Assembly: GCA_041908445.1 (NCBI GenBank)
Contig: JAYRFK010000010.1
Span: forward strand, 114,993-178,992
Reading direction: 5' to 3'
Source of the DNA: JAEUJM01 sp041908445
Lineage (GTDB): Bacteria; Actinomycetota; Acidimicrobiia; Acidimicrobiales; DATDAH01
Length of the DNA: 64,000 bases
Shown here piece after piece: positions 28,126 to 37,030 of this stretch. The position numbers were made by a program, and so were the translations under genes. Numbering within the stretch: position 1 is the first letter of the stretch; every line of letters begins with the position of its first letter. Under the pieces are notes generated by a model. The model made no database searches. It was given only the letters and a program-made list of their open reading frames with translations, and was not told the origin of the DNA.

Positions 28126-30407
28126 GGCTGCGCGACGACCGCGACGCGCTCTCGGCGGCCGACGGGCCGGACGGCACGGCCCGCTGCCGGGCGCTCAGCG
28201 ACCTCGTCGACGCCTGGGTCATCGGTCTGTTCGAGTCAGCGGCGGCAGGCGTCCCGGGCCTCGCCCTGGCCGCCACCGGTGGGTACGGCCGGCGCGAGCT
28301 CGCCCCCCACAGCGACCTCGACCTCCTGCTGCTGCACGACGGCCGCCAGCCGGCGGTGGCCGAGGTCGCCGAGCGGCTCTGGTACCCGATCTGGGACGAG
28401 GGCCTGAAGCTCGGCCACGCCGTGCGCACGCCCAAGGAGTCCCTGCGCCTCGCCGCCGACGACCTCGACACCGCCACCACGCTCCTGCAGCTCCGCCACC
28501 TCGCCGGTGACCGGGCCCTCTCCGAGCAGCTGGGCGAGGACGCCCTCGCCCAGTGGCGCAAGCGCCCGAAGAAGTGGCTCACCGAGCTGAGCGACCGGGT
28601 GCGCGCCCGCCACGCGCAGTTCGGCGAGGTGGCGTTCCTCCTCGAACCGGACCTCAAGGAGGGCCGCGGCGGTCTCCGCGACGTCCACGCCCTGGACTGG
28701 GCCGGGCTGGTGCAACCGGTGCTGCACCCCGGCGACGACGCCCTCCTGACCCGGGCCTACGCGAGCCTCCTCGACGTGCGGGTCGCCCTGCACCGCCACA
28801 CCGGCCGCCCCGGCGACCGCCTGGCCCTCCAGGACCAGGACGCCGTGGCCGGCCTGCTGGGCATGGCCGACGCCGACGCCCTGATGAAGCAGGTCGCCGC
28901 CGCCGCCCGCACCATCGCCTGGGTGAGCGACGAGACGTGGGAGCGGGTCGGCTCCTCGCTGGCCGGGCCCCGCCGCCGGACCGCCGGACGGGACCGACCC
29001 CTCGAGGAGGGCGTGGTGCTGCGCGACGGCGAGGTCCACGTGGTTGCGACGGCGTCGCCGGCGGACGACCCGGCGCTGGTCCTGGCGGCGGCCGCGGCCG
29101 CCGCCGAGCACGGCACCCGCATCGACCGGGCCTCGCTCGACCGTCTGGCCGAGGACGTGCCCCTCTTCCCGGACCCGTGGCCCGCCGGCGCCCGTGACCT
29201 GCTGGCCCGCGTGCTGCTCGCCGGGCCGCCCGCGATCGGCGTGCTGGAGGCGCTCGACCACAAGGGCCTGCTGTCGCGGATCCTGCCCGAGTGGGAGCCC
29301 GTCCGCAGCCGCCCGCAGCGCAACGCCTACCACACGTACACGGTCGACCGGCACCTGTGCGAGGCGGCGGTGGGAGCCGCCGGCCTGGCCGACCGGGTGG
29401 GCCGACCCGACCTGCTCGTCATCGGCACCCTGCTGCACGACATCGGCAAGGGCTACCCCGGCGACCACACGGTCGTGGGCCAGGAGCTCGTCGCCACCAT
29501 GGCAACCCGCATGGGCTTCCCGCCCGCCGACGTCGACACCCTCGTGCTCATGGTGCGCCACCACCTGTTGCTCCCCGACGTCGCCACCCGCCGCGACCTC
29601 GGCGACGACGCCACCATCGAGCGCGTGGCCGAGGAGGTGGGCAGCCTCGAGGCGCTCGAGCTGCTGGCGGCGCTGACCGAAGCCGACTCGGTGGCCACCG
29701 GTCCGGCGGCGTGGGGCGACTGGAAGGCGGGGCTGGTCCGCCAGCTCGTCTCCCGCACCGCGCACCGCCTCGGCGGCGAGGACGGCGACGGGCCCCGGGT
29801 GGCCCCGTTCCCGAGCGCGGAGCAGCGTGCCCTGATGGCGGCGGGGGAGCGGGCCGTGCGCGTCGACGGCCGGACCGTCACCGTCGTGGCGCCCGACCGG
29901 CCGGGCCTGTTCAGCCGGGTGGCCGGGGTGCTGGCCCTCAACGGCCTCGACGTGCTCGGTGCGGCGGCGGCGTCCGAGGACGGCATGGCCCTCAGCCAGT
30001 TCACCGTGGAGAGCGGCCTCGGCGCCGGCATCGACTGGGACCGGGTGCGCGCCGACCTCGACCGGTCCCTCGACGGGCGCCTGGCCCTCTCGGCGCGCCT
30101 GGCCGAGCGGGCCCGCGCCTACGCCCGCCCGGGGCCGCGGCCCCGCGCGCCCGAGGTGCGCTTCGACAACGACGCCACCCACCGGGCGACCGTGATCGAG
30201 GTCCACGCCGGCGACGGTGTCGGCGTGCTGCACCGCATCACGCGGGCCTTGGCCGAGCTCGACCTCGACATCCGCAGCGCCAAGGTGCAGACCCTCGGCC
30301 ACGAGGTGGTCGACGCCTTCTACGTCCTCGACGCGAACGGCGAGAAGATCGCCGACGCCGACCACCAGGCGGAGATCCGCCGGGCGGTCCTGCACGGCCT
30401 CAAGTAG
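28122..30407 (+). CDS. glnD: Bifunctional PII uridylyltransferase/uridylyl-removing enzyme GlnD
   Basis: This 761-residue protein has the full GlnD architecture. The nucleotidyltransferase motif is GGYGRRELAPHSDLDLLLL (residues 53-71, with D65 and D67), followed by the family-typical EGRGGLRDVHALDW. An HD domain includes HTYTVDRHLCEA and H439 in LLHDIGKGYPGDH. Two C-terminal ACT domains begin near VVAPDRPGLFSRVAGVLAL and HAGDGVGVLHRITRALAEL. It should modify PII proteins according to glutamine level. GTG 28122 overlaps the previous stop. No glnB, glnA or amtB lies in the window. Confidence 0.95.
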   Translation: MRLRDDRDALSAADGPDGTARCRALSDLVDAWVIGLFESAAAGVPGLALAATGGYGRRELAPHSDLDLLLLHDGRQPAVAEVAERLWYPIWDEGLKLGHAVRTPKESLRLAADDLDTATTLLQLRHLAGDRALSEQLGEDALAQWRKRPKKWLTELSDRVRARHAQFGEVAFLLEPDLKEGRGGLRDVHALDWAGLVQPVLHPGDDALLTRAYASLLDVRVALHRHTGRPGDRLALQDQDAVAGLLGMADADALMKQVAAAARTIAWVSDETWERVGSSLAGPRRRTAGRDRPLEEGVVLRDGEVHVVATASPADDPALVLAAAAAAAEHGTRIDRASLDRLAEDVPLFPDPWPAGARDLLARVLLAGPPAIGVLEALDHKGLLSRILPEWEPVRSRPQRNAYHTYTVDRHLCEAAVGAAGLADRVGRPDLLVIGTLLHDIGKGYPGDHTVVGQELVATMATRMGFPPADVDTLVLMVRHHLLLPDVATRRDLGDDATIERVAEEVGSLEALELLAALTEADSVATGPAAWGDWKAGLVRQLVSRTAHRLGGEDGDGPRVAPFPSAEQRALMAAGERAVRVDGRTVTVVAPDRPGLFSRVAGVLALNGLDVLGAAAASEDGMALSQFTVESGLGAGIDWDRVRADLDRSLDGRLALSARLAERARAYARPGPRPRAPEVRFDNDATHRATVIEVHAGDGVGVLHRITRALAELDLDIRSAKVQTLGHEVVDAFYVLDANGEKIADADHQAEIRRAVLHGLK

Positions 30408-30489
30408 CCGGGCGCGGGCCGGCGGCGGCCGCCTCGACCCGTCCGCCCCCGGGCGGCGGCCCGTGGGGACGGCGGTAGGGTCGCGCGCG

Positions 30490-31179
30490 ATGACGTCGCC
30501 GCCCAGCCACGCCGACCTGTTGCGCTGGAGCGAGGCGCTGTCGGGCATCGCCCGCACCGGCCTCGGCTTCACCGAGAGCCTCTACGAGCGGGAACGCTTC
30601 GAGGAGGTGCTGGCCGTCGCCGCCGACATCCGGGCCGCGTCCCACCAGGAGTGGGACGCCGACACCATCGCCGCCGAGTGGATGAAGCAGGTCGGCCAGG
30701 GCGTGCCCGGCTACGTCACGCCCAAGGTCGCGATCGGTGCGGTGGTGAGCAACGACGACGACGAGATCCTCCTGATCCAGCGCTCGGACTCGGGGATCTG
30801 GCTCTACCCGACCGGCTGGGCCGACATCGGCTACTCGCCGTCCGAGGTGGCGCTGAAGGAGGTCCAGGAGGAGACCGGGATCGAGTGCGAGGTGGTGCGA
30901 CCGATCGCGGTGCTCGACGGCATGCGCCTCGGCTTCACCCACGTGCCCCTCTACTCCATCGTGTTCCACTGCCGGGCCACCGGTGGCGAACTGCAGGCCC
31001 ACCCGCTCGAGTGCCGCGACGTGGGCTGGTTCGCGGCCGACGCCCTGCCCGAGCCGCTCGCCGGCTTCGAGCTGTGGGGCCAGCACGTCTTCGCCGCCAT
31101 CCGGGGTGAGCCCATCGAGGTGCTCTTCGACCAGCCCCGCACGCCTCCCTGGCAGGGCGCCCCCGACCACGGGGCGTGA
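30490..31179 (+). CDS. NUDIX hydrolase with Nudix_N domain
   Basis: The 229-residue protein has an N-terminal helical Nudix_N-like domain (LLRWSEALSGIARTGLGFTE, SLYERERFEEVLAVAADI) and a Nudix domain with TPKVAIGAVVSNDDDEILLI. The Nudix helix GYSPSEVALKEVQEETGI keeps the REUxEE glutamates, but the first conserved Glu of the box is Tyr and Arg is Lys, a variation I associate with this Nudix_N subfamily. It probably hydrolyses a nucleoside diphosphate derivative. ATG 30490 is the start. Confidence 0.85.
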   Translation: MTSPPSHADLLRWSEALSGIARTGLGFTESLYERERFEEVLAVAADIRAASHQEWDADTIAAEWMKQVGQGVPGYVTPKVAIGAVVSNDDDEILLIQRSDSGIWLYPTGWADIGYSPSEVALKEVQEETGIECEVVRPIAVLDGMRLGFTHVPLYSIVFHCRATGGELQAHPLECRDVGWFAADALPEPLAGFELWGQHVFAAIRGEPIEVLFDQPRTPPWQGAPDHGA

Positions 31180-31192
31180 GCGTGAACACCCG

Positions 31193-32608
31193 ATGACCGC
31201 TGCCGACCGCCTCTCCGCCCAGGATGCGCTGTTCCTCCAGGTGGAGGCACCCAGCCAGCCCATGCACGTGGGCGGCCTCGCGGTGTTCGAGGGCGAGCGC
31301 TTCTACGACCGGGAGGGAGCGTTTCGCATCGACGACCTGCGCACGGTGATCGCCGGCCGCCTCCACCTGGTGCCGCGCTTCCGCCGCAAGCTGCGCACGG
31401 TCCCGTTCGACACGGCCAACCCGGTGTGGGTCGACGACGAGGAGTTCGACGTCGCCAACCACGTCCGGGTGGCGCAGGTGGCCGCCCCGGGCGGTTGGCC
31501 CGAGCTGCGGGCGGTCATCGAGCAGCACGAGTCCGTGGCCCTCGACCGCGACCGGCCGCTGTGGGAGCTGTGGTTCCTCGAGGGGCTCGAGGGCGGCCGG
31601 GTCGGGCTGCTCCAGAAGACCCACCACGCGCTCATCGACGGCATCTCGGGCATCGACGTGGCCACGGTGCTGCTCGATCTCGAACCGGACCCCGACCCGA
31701 TCGTGGGCCCCGAGTGGACCCCCGAGCCCGGGCCGACCGATGCCGAGCTGCTCGCCGGCGGCGTCGCGGACCGGCTCGGCAGCCCGGCCTCGTGGCTGTC
31801 GTCGATCGCCGACTCGATCCGGCACCCGGAACGGACGGCCGAGGACCTCCTCGAGACCGCGGTCGACGCCGGGCGGGCCCTGCTGGCGGCGGGGCGGCCG
31901 CCGCCCCCCACCCCCTGGAACGTGCCCATCGGGCCGACCCGCCGGTACGAGGTTGCCCGCGTCCCGCTCGACGGGGTCAAGGAGATCAAGGCGGCCGTCG
32001 GCGCCTCCGTCAACGACGTGGTGCTCGCGCTGTGCACCGGCGCCCTGCGGGCCTTCCTGCTGCACCGGGGCGAGGCCGTCCCTCCGGACCTGACCCTGCG
32101 GGCCTTCGTGCCGGTGTCGTTGCGGGCCGACGGCGAGCGCTACTCGTACGGCAACAAGGTGTCGGGGATGCTGGCCGAGCTGCCGGTCGGGGTGGACGAC
32201 CCCGCCGAGCGCCTCGCGGTGCTGGCCCGCCAGATGGGCGAGCTCAAGCACAGCGGCCAGGCCGAGGTGGCGAGCCAGGTGCTCACCGTCGCCGAGGTGG
32301 CGCCCCCGGCGGTGGTCGGTCTCACCGCACGGCTCATCGCCCGGCAGCGCACGGTCAACCTGGGCATCACCAACGTGCCGGGGCCCCAGGTGCCGCTCTA
32401 CTGCCTGGGCGCCCGCCTGCTCGAGGTCTTCCCCTACGTCGGCGTGTTCGAGCAGACCGGCCTGTTGCTCGGCGTCATCTCGTACTGCGGCCAGCTCGGC
32501 TTCGGCTGCACGGCGGACGGCGCGGCGATGCCCGACCTCGACGTGCTCACGCAGGCCCTCGAGGCCGAGGCCGACGCCCTCCACACCGCGGTCGTCCGCC
32601 CCACCTGA
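31193..32608 (+). CDS. Wax ester synthase/diacylglycerol acyltransferase (WS/DGAT)
   Basis: This 471-residue acyltransferase has the active-site motif KTHHALIDGISGIDVATVLLD (HHxxxDG), an N terminus LSAQDALFLQVEAPSQPMHVG typical of the family, and the C-terminal NLGITNVPGPQVPLYCLGARL. It should esterify fatty alcohols or diacylglycerol with acyl-CoA to form storage lipids. ATG 31193 lies 13 bases after the Nudix gene. Many actinobacteria hold several such genes; this one appears alone. Confidence 0.93.
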   Translation: MTAADRLSAQDALFLQVEAPSQPMHVGGLAVFEGERFYDREGAFRIDDLRTVIAGRLHLVPRFRRKLRTVPFDTANPVWVDDEEFDVANHVRVAQVAAPGGWPELRAVIEQHESVALDRDRPLWELWFLEGLEGGRVGLLQKTHHALIDGISGIDVATVLLDLEPDPDPIVGPEWTPEPGPTDAELLAGGVADRLGSPASWLSSIADSIRHPERTAEDLLETAVDAGRALLAAGRPPPPTPWNVPIGPTRRYEVARVPLDGVKEIKAAVGASVNDVVLALCTGALRAFLLHRGEAVPPDLTLRAFVPVSLRADGERYSYGNKVSGMLAELPVGVDDPAERLAVLARQMGELKHSGQAEVASQVLTVAEVAPPAVVGLTARLIARQRTVNLGITNVPGPQVPLYCLGARLLEVFPYVGVFEQTGLLLGVISYCGQLGFGCTADGAAMPDLDVLTQALEAEADALHTAVVRPT

Positions 32609-32668
32609 CCCGGCGCACCGGAGGGGGCTCGTCGGGCGCGGCTCGCCGGGCCCGGTGCCGCCGCCCGG

Positions 32669-33523
32669 TCAGGACTCGCCGTTGGAGCGCAGGAAGCGCT
32701 CGACCTCCTCGACGAGCGAGCTGGCGTCGGTGAGGTCGTCGTCGTCAGTCTCGCCCGCGTCGAAGCGGGCCTCGAGGGCGGCCACGTAGTCGGTGGTCTC
32801 CTCGTCCTCGTCGACGAGCTCGTCGATCTGGCGCTCGTACTCGGCGGTGGCGATCTCGAGGTCGGTGGCGACCATGCCCACGTCGAGCAGGCCGCCGAGG
32901 CGCTCGATGAGCGCGAGGGCGGCCTTGGGCGAAGGTGCGCCCGGCACGTAGGTCGGCACCGCGGCCCAGAGCGAGGCGGCGGGCAGGCCGGCGCGCGCGC
33001 AGGCGTCCTGGAGGACGCCGACGATGCCCGTGGGGCCCTCGTAGCTCGAACGGGCGAGGCCCAGGCGCTCGATGAGGCCGTCGTCGACGGCGGTGCCGAT
33101 CACCGAGACGGGCCGCGAGTGGGGCACCTCGGCGAGCAGGGCGCCGAGGGTGACCACCAGCTCCACGTCGTAGGCGGTGGCGACCTCCACGACGTGCTCG
33201 CAGAACGTGCGCCAGCGCAGCTGGGGCTCGCTGCCCTCGAGCAGGATCACGTCGCGGTCGGTGCCGGGGATCGAGCCGGCGGAGAACTCGATGCCGGGCC
33301 AGGCGATCTCGCGCTGGTGGCCGTCGACGAGCTGCACCCGGGGCCGGGTGGTGGTGAAGTCGAAGTGCTCCTCGGGGTCGACGTCGGCGAAGGCCCGGGT
33401 GCCCCACCGCTCGCCGAGGTAGCGGACGGCGAACGAGGCGGCGTCGCCGGCGTCGTTCCACCCCTCGAAGGCGCAGAGCATCACGGGTCGACGCAGGCGG
33501 GGCCGTGCGGACCAGCGCAGCAT
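32669..33523 (-). CDS. PAC2 family protein
   Basis: This 284-residue protein matches the PAC2 (proteasome assembly chaperone 2-like) family: AFEGWNDAGDAASFAVRYLG, YDVELVVTLGALLAEVPHSR and SYEGPTGIVGVLQDACARAG. Its acidic C-terminal 50 residues (DELVDEDEETTDY onward) are low in structure. Archaeal and actinobacterial members are linked by context to proteasomes, but the function in bacteria is not settled. No proteasome genes are nearby. Confidence 0.88.
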   Translation of the reverse strand: MLRWSARPRLRRPVMLCAFEGWNDAGDAASFAVRYLGERWGTRAFADVDPEEHFDFTTTRPRVQLVDGHQREIAWPGIEFSAGSIPGTDRDVILLEGSEPQLRWRTFCEHVVEVATAYDVELVVTLGALLAEVPHSRPVSVIGTAVDDGLIERLGLARSSYEGPTGIVGVLQDACARAGLPAASLWAAVPTYVPGAPSPKAALALIERLGGLLDVGMVATDLEIATAEYERQIDELVDEDEETTDYVAALEARFDAGETDDDDLTDASSLVEEVERFLRSNGES

Positions 33524-33568
33524 GGGGTCACGCTATCCACGCCGCCTCCGGGTGCCTCCTGGCGCGCC

Positions 33569-33655
33569 CACCGTTGCCGAGGGGGCTGTCCCCCCGCCCC
33601 GCAACGGTGTCTGGCACCGTCGCGGTCGCCGGGCTCACCGTTGCGGCGGCAACGG
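33569..33655. repeat. Tandem hairpins in the citrate synthase upstream region
   Basis: CACCGTTGC (33569-33577) pairs with GCAACGGTG (33601-33609), enclosing GGGGG/CCCCC around CTGT. A second hairpin uses the same core: CCGTTGC (33638-33644), loop GGCG, GCAACGG (33649-33655). Both lie in the 253-base divergent gap between the PAC2 gene and the CBS-citrate synthase gene. They could be a leader, terminator-like elements or a binding-site pair; there is no coding frame. Confidence 0.55.
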
Positions 33656-33776
33656 CTGGGGCGGCCACGATCGGTAAGATCGCTGCGACGGCGCGTCGTC
33701 GCAGGGCCCGACCCACCGGGCGACGGCACGCCGACAGTCCGAGTGACGACAGACGCGAACAGAACGGGAGGGGCTC

Positions 33777-35321
33777 GTGGCCGAAGGTGCCGTCGTACGA
33801 ACCGTCGGTGAGGTGATGAGCCGTTCGGTGGTCACCGCCCTGCCCGCCGAGACCGTCGCCGAGGTGAGCGCCCGCATGGTCGCCCACGGCGTCGGCTCCG
33901 TGGTGGTCGCCGACGGCGCCCGCCCCATCGGCATCCTCACCGAGCGCGACCTCCTGCGCTTCGCGGCGTCGGGCGGCGACCCCAGTGGCACCAAGGTCGC
34001 CGAGTGGATGACCGAGGAGCCCGCCACCCTGGGCACCGACGTGTCGGCCGCCGACGCCTTCGCCCGGCTCGCCGAGGCGGGGTACCGCCACTTCCCGGTG
34101 GTCGAGGACGGTGCGCTGGTCGGCATCGTGTCCATGCGGGACCTCATGAAGGTGGCGAGCATCGAGCCCGTCACCCATCCGGGCCACATCGAGGCGCCCA
34201 AGGGCCTCGCCGGCGTGATCGTGGCCGAGACCGAGGTCGGCGACGTCCGGGGCCAGGAGGGCTTCTACCACTACCGCCAGTACTCGGCGGTCGACCTGGC
34301 CGAGAAGCGCTCGCTCGAGGACGTCTGGCACCTGCTCTTCCAGGGCGAGCTCCCCACCGCCGAGGAGCGCGAGGCGTTCCTCGCCGAGATCCGGGCCAAC
34401 CGCACGCTGCCCGACGCCGTCCGCCGGGAGCTGCCCGCCATCGCCGCCGCCGGCGACGAGTTCGTCCCCCTCGACGGCCTGCGCACCGCGATCTCCCTGC
34501 TCGGCGCCAGCCTCGACTTCAAGCCCTCGCTCGACATCTCCGCCCAGGAGCTGCGCGACAACGCCATGCAGGTCTGCGCGGTGATCCCGACGATCCTCAC
34601 CGCCCTGTACCGGCTGCGCCAGGGCCGAGAGGTCGTCGAGCCCCACCCCACCCTCGGGTACGCCGCCAACTACCTCTACATGCTCACCGGCGAGGAGCCG
34701 GGGGTCGACGAGGCCCGCGGCGTCGAGCAGTACCTGATCACCACGATCGACCACGGCTTCAACGCCTCGACGTTCACCGCGCGGGTCATCACCTCCACGG
34801 GGGCCGACCTCGTCGCTGCGGTGGTCGGGGGCATCGGCGCCCTGTCGGGCCCGCTGCACGGCGGCGCCCCGAGCCGGGCCCTCGCGATGCTGGACGAGAT
34901 CGGCTCACCCGAGAACACCGAGGCGTGGGTGCGCAACGCCGTGGAGAACGGCGACCGGATCATGGGCTTCGGCCACCGCGTGTACAAGACCGACGACCCC
35001 CGGTCGGTGCTGCTGCGCTCCGTCGCCCAGCGCCTCGGTGGCGACAAGGCCGCCTTCGCGGTCCAGGTCGAGAAGGCGGTGGTGGACACCCTCGCCGAGC
35101 TGAAGCCCGGCCGCGAGCTCTACGCCAACGTCGAGTTCTACGCCGGCGTCGTGATGGACCGCTGCGGCCTGCCCCGGGAGATGTTCACGCCGACGTTCGC
35201 GTCGAGCCGGGTCATCGGCTGGTGCGCCAACATCCTCGAGCAGGCGGCCGACAACCGCATCATCCGGCCGAGCGCCCGGTACGTCGGCCCGCCGCCACCC
35301 CAGCCGGTCCCCGAGCCCTGA
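33777..35321 (+). CDS. CBS-domain citrate synthase fusion
   Basis: The 514-residue protein joins two CBS domains (about residues 5-125; VGEVMSRSVVTALPAETVAE, ILTERDLLRFAASGGD, FPVVEDGALVGIVSMRDLMK) to a citrate synthase (about 135-500). Catalytic histidines are visible at H326 (DHGFNAST), H361 (GPLHGGAPSRAL) and H400 (GFGHRVYKTDDPR). The usual catalytic aspartate of NVDFY is E453 (NVEFY), as I recall for CitA-type synthases. CBS pairs bind adenosine nucleotides, so energy-charge control of citrate or methylcitrate synthesis is inferred. GTG 33777 follows GGGAGGGG. Confidence 0.92.
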   Translation: MAEGAVVRTVGEVMSRSVVTALPAETVAEVSARMVAHGVGSVVVADGARPIGILTERDLLRFAASGGDPSGTKVAEWMTEEPATLGTDVSAADAFARLAEAGYRHFPVVEDGALVGIVSMRDLMKVASIEPVTHPGHIEAPKGLAGVIVAETEVGDVRGQEGFYHYRQYSAVDLAEKRSLEDVWHLLFQGELPTAEEREAFLAEIRANRTLPDAVRRELPAIAAAGDEFVPLDGLRTAISLLGASLDFKPSLDISAQELRDNAMQVCAVIPTILTALYRLRQGREVVEPHPTLGYAANYLYMLTGEEPGVDEARGVEQYLITTIDHGFNASTFTARVITSTGADLVAAVVGGIGALSGPLHGGAPSRALAMLDEIGSPENTEAWVRNAVENGDRIMGFGHRVYKTDDPRSVLLRSVAQRLGGDKAAFAVQVEKAVVDTLAELKPGRELYANVEFYAGVVMDRCGLPREMFTPTFASSRVIGWCANILEQAADNRIIRPSARYVGPPPPQPVPEP

Positions 35322-35335
35322 GCGGGGCCGCCGCC

Positions 35336-35770
35336 GTGGCCGTGACCGTCGCCGAGCAGACGGCGTACACCCCCGATCTGCGCGAGGCCTTCGACCGCCT
35401 CATCCCGCAGCTGTCGTCCTCCAACCCGCCTCCCACCGACGACGAGCTGCGCCACATCATCGCCTCGCCAGCGTCGATCCTCCTGGTGGCCCGCGACGAC
35501 GGTGGCCTGGTCCTAGGCTCGCTCACCCTGGTGGTGTTCCCCATCCCGACAGGCATCCGCGCGTGGATCGAGGACGTGGTCGTCGACGGCGCGGCGCGGG
35601 GCCAGGGTGTGGGCGAGGCCCTCAACCGGGCCGCGCTCGAGCGGGCCCGGGCCGAGGGCGCCAAGACCGTCGACCTGACCAGCCGCCCCAGCCGCGAGGC
35701 CGCCAACCGCCTCTACCAGCGCCTCGGCTTCGTCCCGAGGGAGACGAACATCTACCGCTTCACCCTCTGA
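35336..35770 (+). CDS. GNAT family N-acetyltransferase
   Basis: This 144-residue acetyltransferase has the acetyl-CoA loop GAARGQGVGEALNRAALERA and the C-terminal NRLYQRLGFVPRETNIYRF typical of the fold. GTG 35336 (or GTG 35342) is the start, 14 bases after the citrate synthase stop, so the two are likely co-transcribed. The substrate is not predictable. Confidence 0.88.
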   Translation: MAVTVAEQTAYTPDLREAFDRLIPQLSSSNPPPTDDELRHIIASPASILLVARDDGGLVLGSLTLVVFPIPTGIRAWIEDVVVDGAARGQGVGEALNRAALERARAEGAKTVDLTSRPSREAANRLYQRLGFVPRETNIYRFTL

Positions 35771-35810
35771 CCGATAAGGTACAGGTACAGGGTTATCTGT
35801 ACTTTATCGG
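35771..35810. promoter_or_regulatory. 14-bp inverted repeat: operator of the Fic gene
   Basis: CCGATAAGGTACAG (35771-35784) and CTGTACTTTATCGG (35797-35810) are inverted with one mismatch across a 12-base spacer. The segment is conspicuously AT-rich for this genome and fills the gap between the GNAT stop and the ribosome site (GGAGGTGGG) of the Fic gene. A repressor binding here would block transcription, or the folded RNA would hide the ribosome site. Confidence 0.75.
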
Positions 35811-35819
35811 AGGTGGGCC

Positions 35820-36983
35820 GTGGAACCGGCCGGCACCGAGGTCCCGATCGTCTGGCGGGGGCGGCGGGCGCTCGCGTTCGTCCCGACTCCGCTGGCGGAG
35901 CGGGACCTCGCGCTCTCGTCGGCGGCCCTCGCGCGTGCGGGGGCCGCCCAGGCGGCGGTGGAGGTGGCCGCCGAGTCCCTGCCCGAGGATCACGTGCCCC
36001 TGGCCCGGCTGCTCCTGCGGGCGGAGGGCCTGGCCTCGTCGTTCGTGGAGGGGATCGCCGCCCCGGTGCTCGACGTCGTGCTGGCGGAGTCGGCCGGCGA
36101 CGCGACCGACGGCGGGCCGGCGCCGTGGGTGGCCGCCAACCTGCGGGCCGTCGACGAGGCCCTGGCGGATGTCGCCGGTCCGTTGTCGGTGGCGCGTCTC
36201 TGTGGGTGGCACCGGACGCTCATGGCCGGCAGTCCGCTCCCGGCGCGCCACGTCGGCGTGCTGCGCTCCGAGCAGGGCTGGATCGGCGGCACGTCGCCGC
36301 TCGACGCCCACCTCGTCACCCCGCCCCCTGAAGAGGTGCCCCGCCTCGTCGACGACCTCGTGGCCTACGTCGACCGGGAGGACGTCGAGCCGGTGGTCCA
36401 GGCCGCGGTCGCCCACGCCCAGTTCGAGGTGGTCCACCCCTTCGCGGACGGGAACGGCCGCATCGGTCGGGTGCTGGTGGGGTGGATCCTGACCCGTCGA
36501 CTGGCGCTGCTCACGCCACCGCCGGTGAGCACGCTGATCGCGGCCGATATGGGCGGGTACGGCGCCGGGTTGGTCCGGTTCCGGCTGGGCGACCAGGACG
36601 GCTGGGTGCGCTGGTTCGCCGACGCCGTCGCGGGCGCCGGCCGGGCCCAGCGGGACCTCGTGGCCGAGGTGGCCCGCCTGCGGGCCGAGTGGATGGTGCG
36701 CCTCGACGCCCCGCGCCCCGGAGGCCGCCGGCGGCGCTCGGACGCCGCCACGCACCGGGTGCTCGACCTCGTCCCCCGCCACCTGGTGTTGACCGCCGCG
36801 GTGGTGGCCGACGAGCTCGGGATCCCGCCGAAGTCGGCGCGGGCCGCGCTGGAGGACCTCGTGGAGGCGGGCGTGCTGGTCGAGGAGGGCGCGGTGCCGC
36901 CGACGGGCCCCGGGCGGCCGCGCCGCCTGTTCGTGTGCCCCGACCTGCTCGGTCTCGCCGGCGCCACCGCACTGCGGGCCTGA
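35820..36983 (+). CDS. Fic family protein (predicted AMP-transferase) with winged-helix tail
   Basis: This 387-residue protein has the Fic active site HPFADGNGRIGR (H206 to R217), which transfers AMP or another nucleotide group to protein hydroxyls. The class II inhibitory motif S-x-x-x-E-G is present N-terminally (S73-E77 in SSFVEGI), so the enzyme is normally self-inhibited. Residues about 300-375 form a winged-helix DNA-binding-like tail (LVLTAAVVADELGIPPKSAR, then LEDLVEAGVLVEEG). Such tails often regulate their own gene, which fits the palindrome just upstream. No antitoxin gene is adjacent. GTG 35820 is the start. Confidence 0.93.
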   Translation: MEPAGTEVPIVWRGRRALAFVPTPLAERDLALSSAALARAGAAQAAVEVAAESLPEDHVPLARLLLRAEGLASSFVEGIAAPVLDVVLAESAGDATDGGPAPWVAANLRAVDEALADVAGPLSVARLCGWHRTLMAGSPLPARHVGVLRSEQGWIGGTSPLDAHLVTPPPEEVPRLVDDLVAYVDREDVEPVVQAAVAHAQFEVVHPFADGNGRIGRVLVGWILTRRLALLTPPPVSTLIAADMGGYGAGLVRFRLGDQDGWVRWFADAVAGAGRAQRDLVAEVARLRAEWMVRLDAPRPGGRRRRSDAATHRVLDLVPRHLVLTAAVVADELGIPPKSARAALEDLVEAGVLVEEGAVPPTGPGRPRRLFVCPDLLGLAGATALRA

Positions 36984-37030
36984 GCCCGCGCCCGTCGGGG
37001 TCCGGCCCCGGTCGGCGCGAGGATGGGGCG

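Noticed and set aside
26776..30407. Functional coupling of the CoA-disulfide-reductase-like protein with GlnD because of the GTGA overlap
   Set aside because: Such overlaps are common throughout this window; there is no biochemical reason to link them.
35820..36983. Fic gene as the toxin of a toxin-antitoxin pair with the GNAT gene as partner
   Set aside because: The inhibitory helix is inside the Fic protein itself and the GNAT protein has no antitoxin features.
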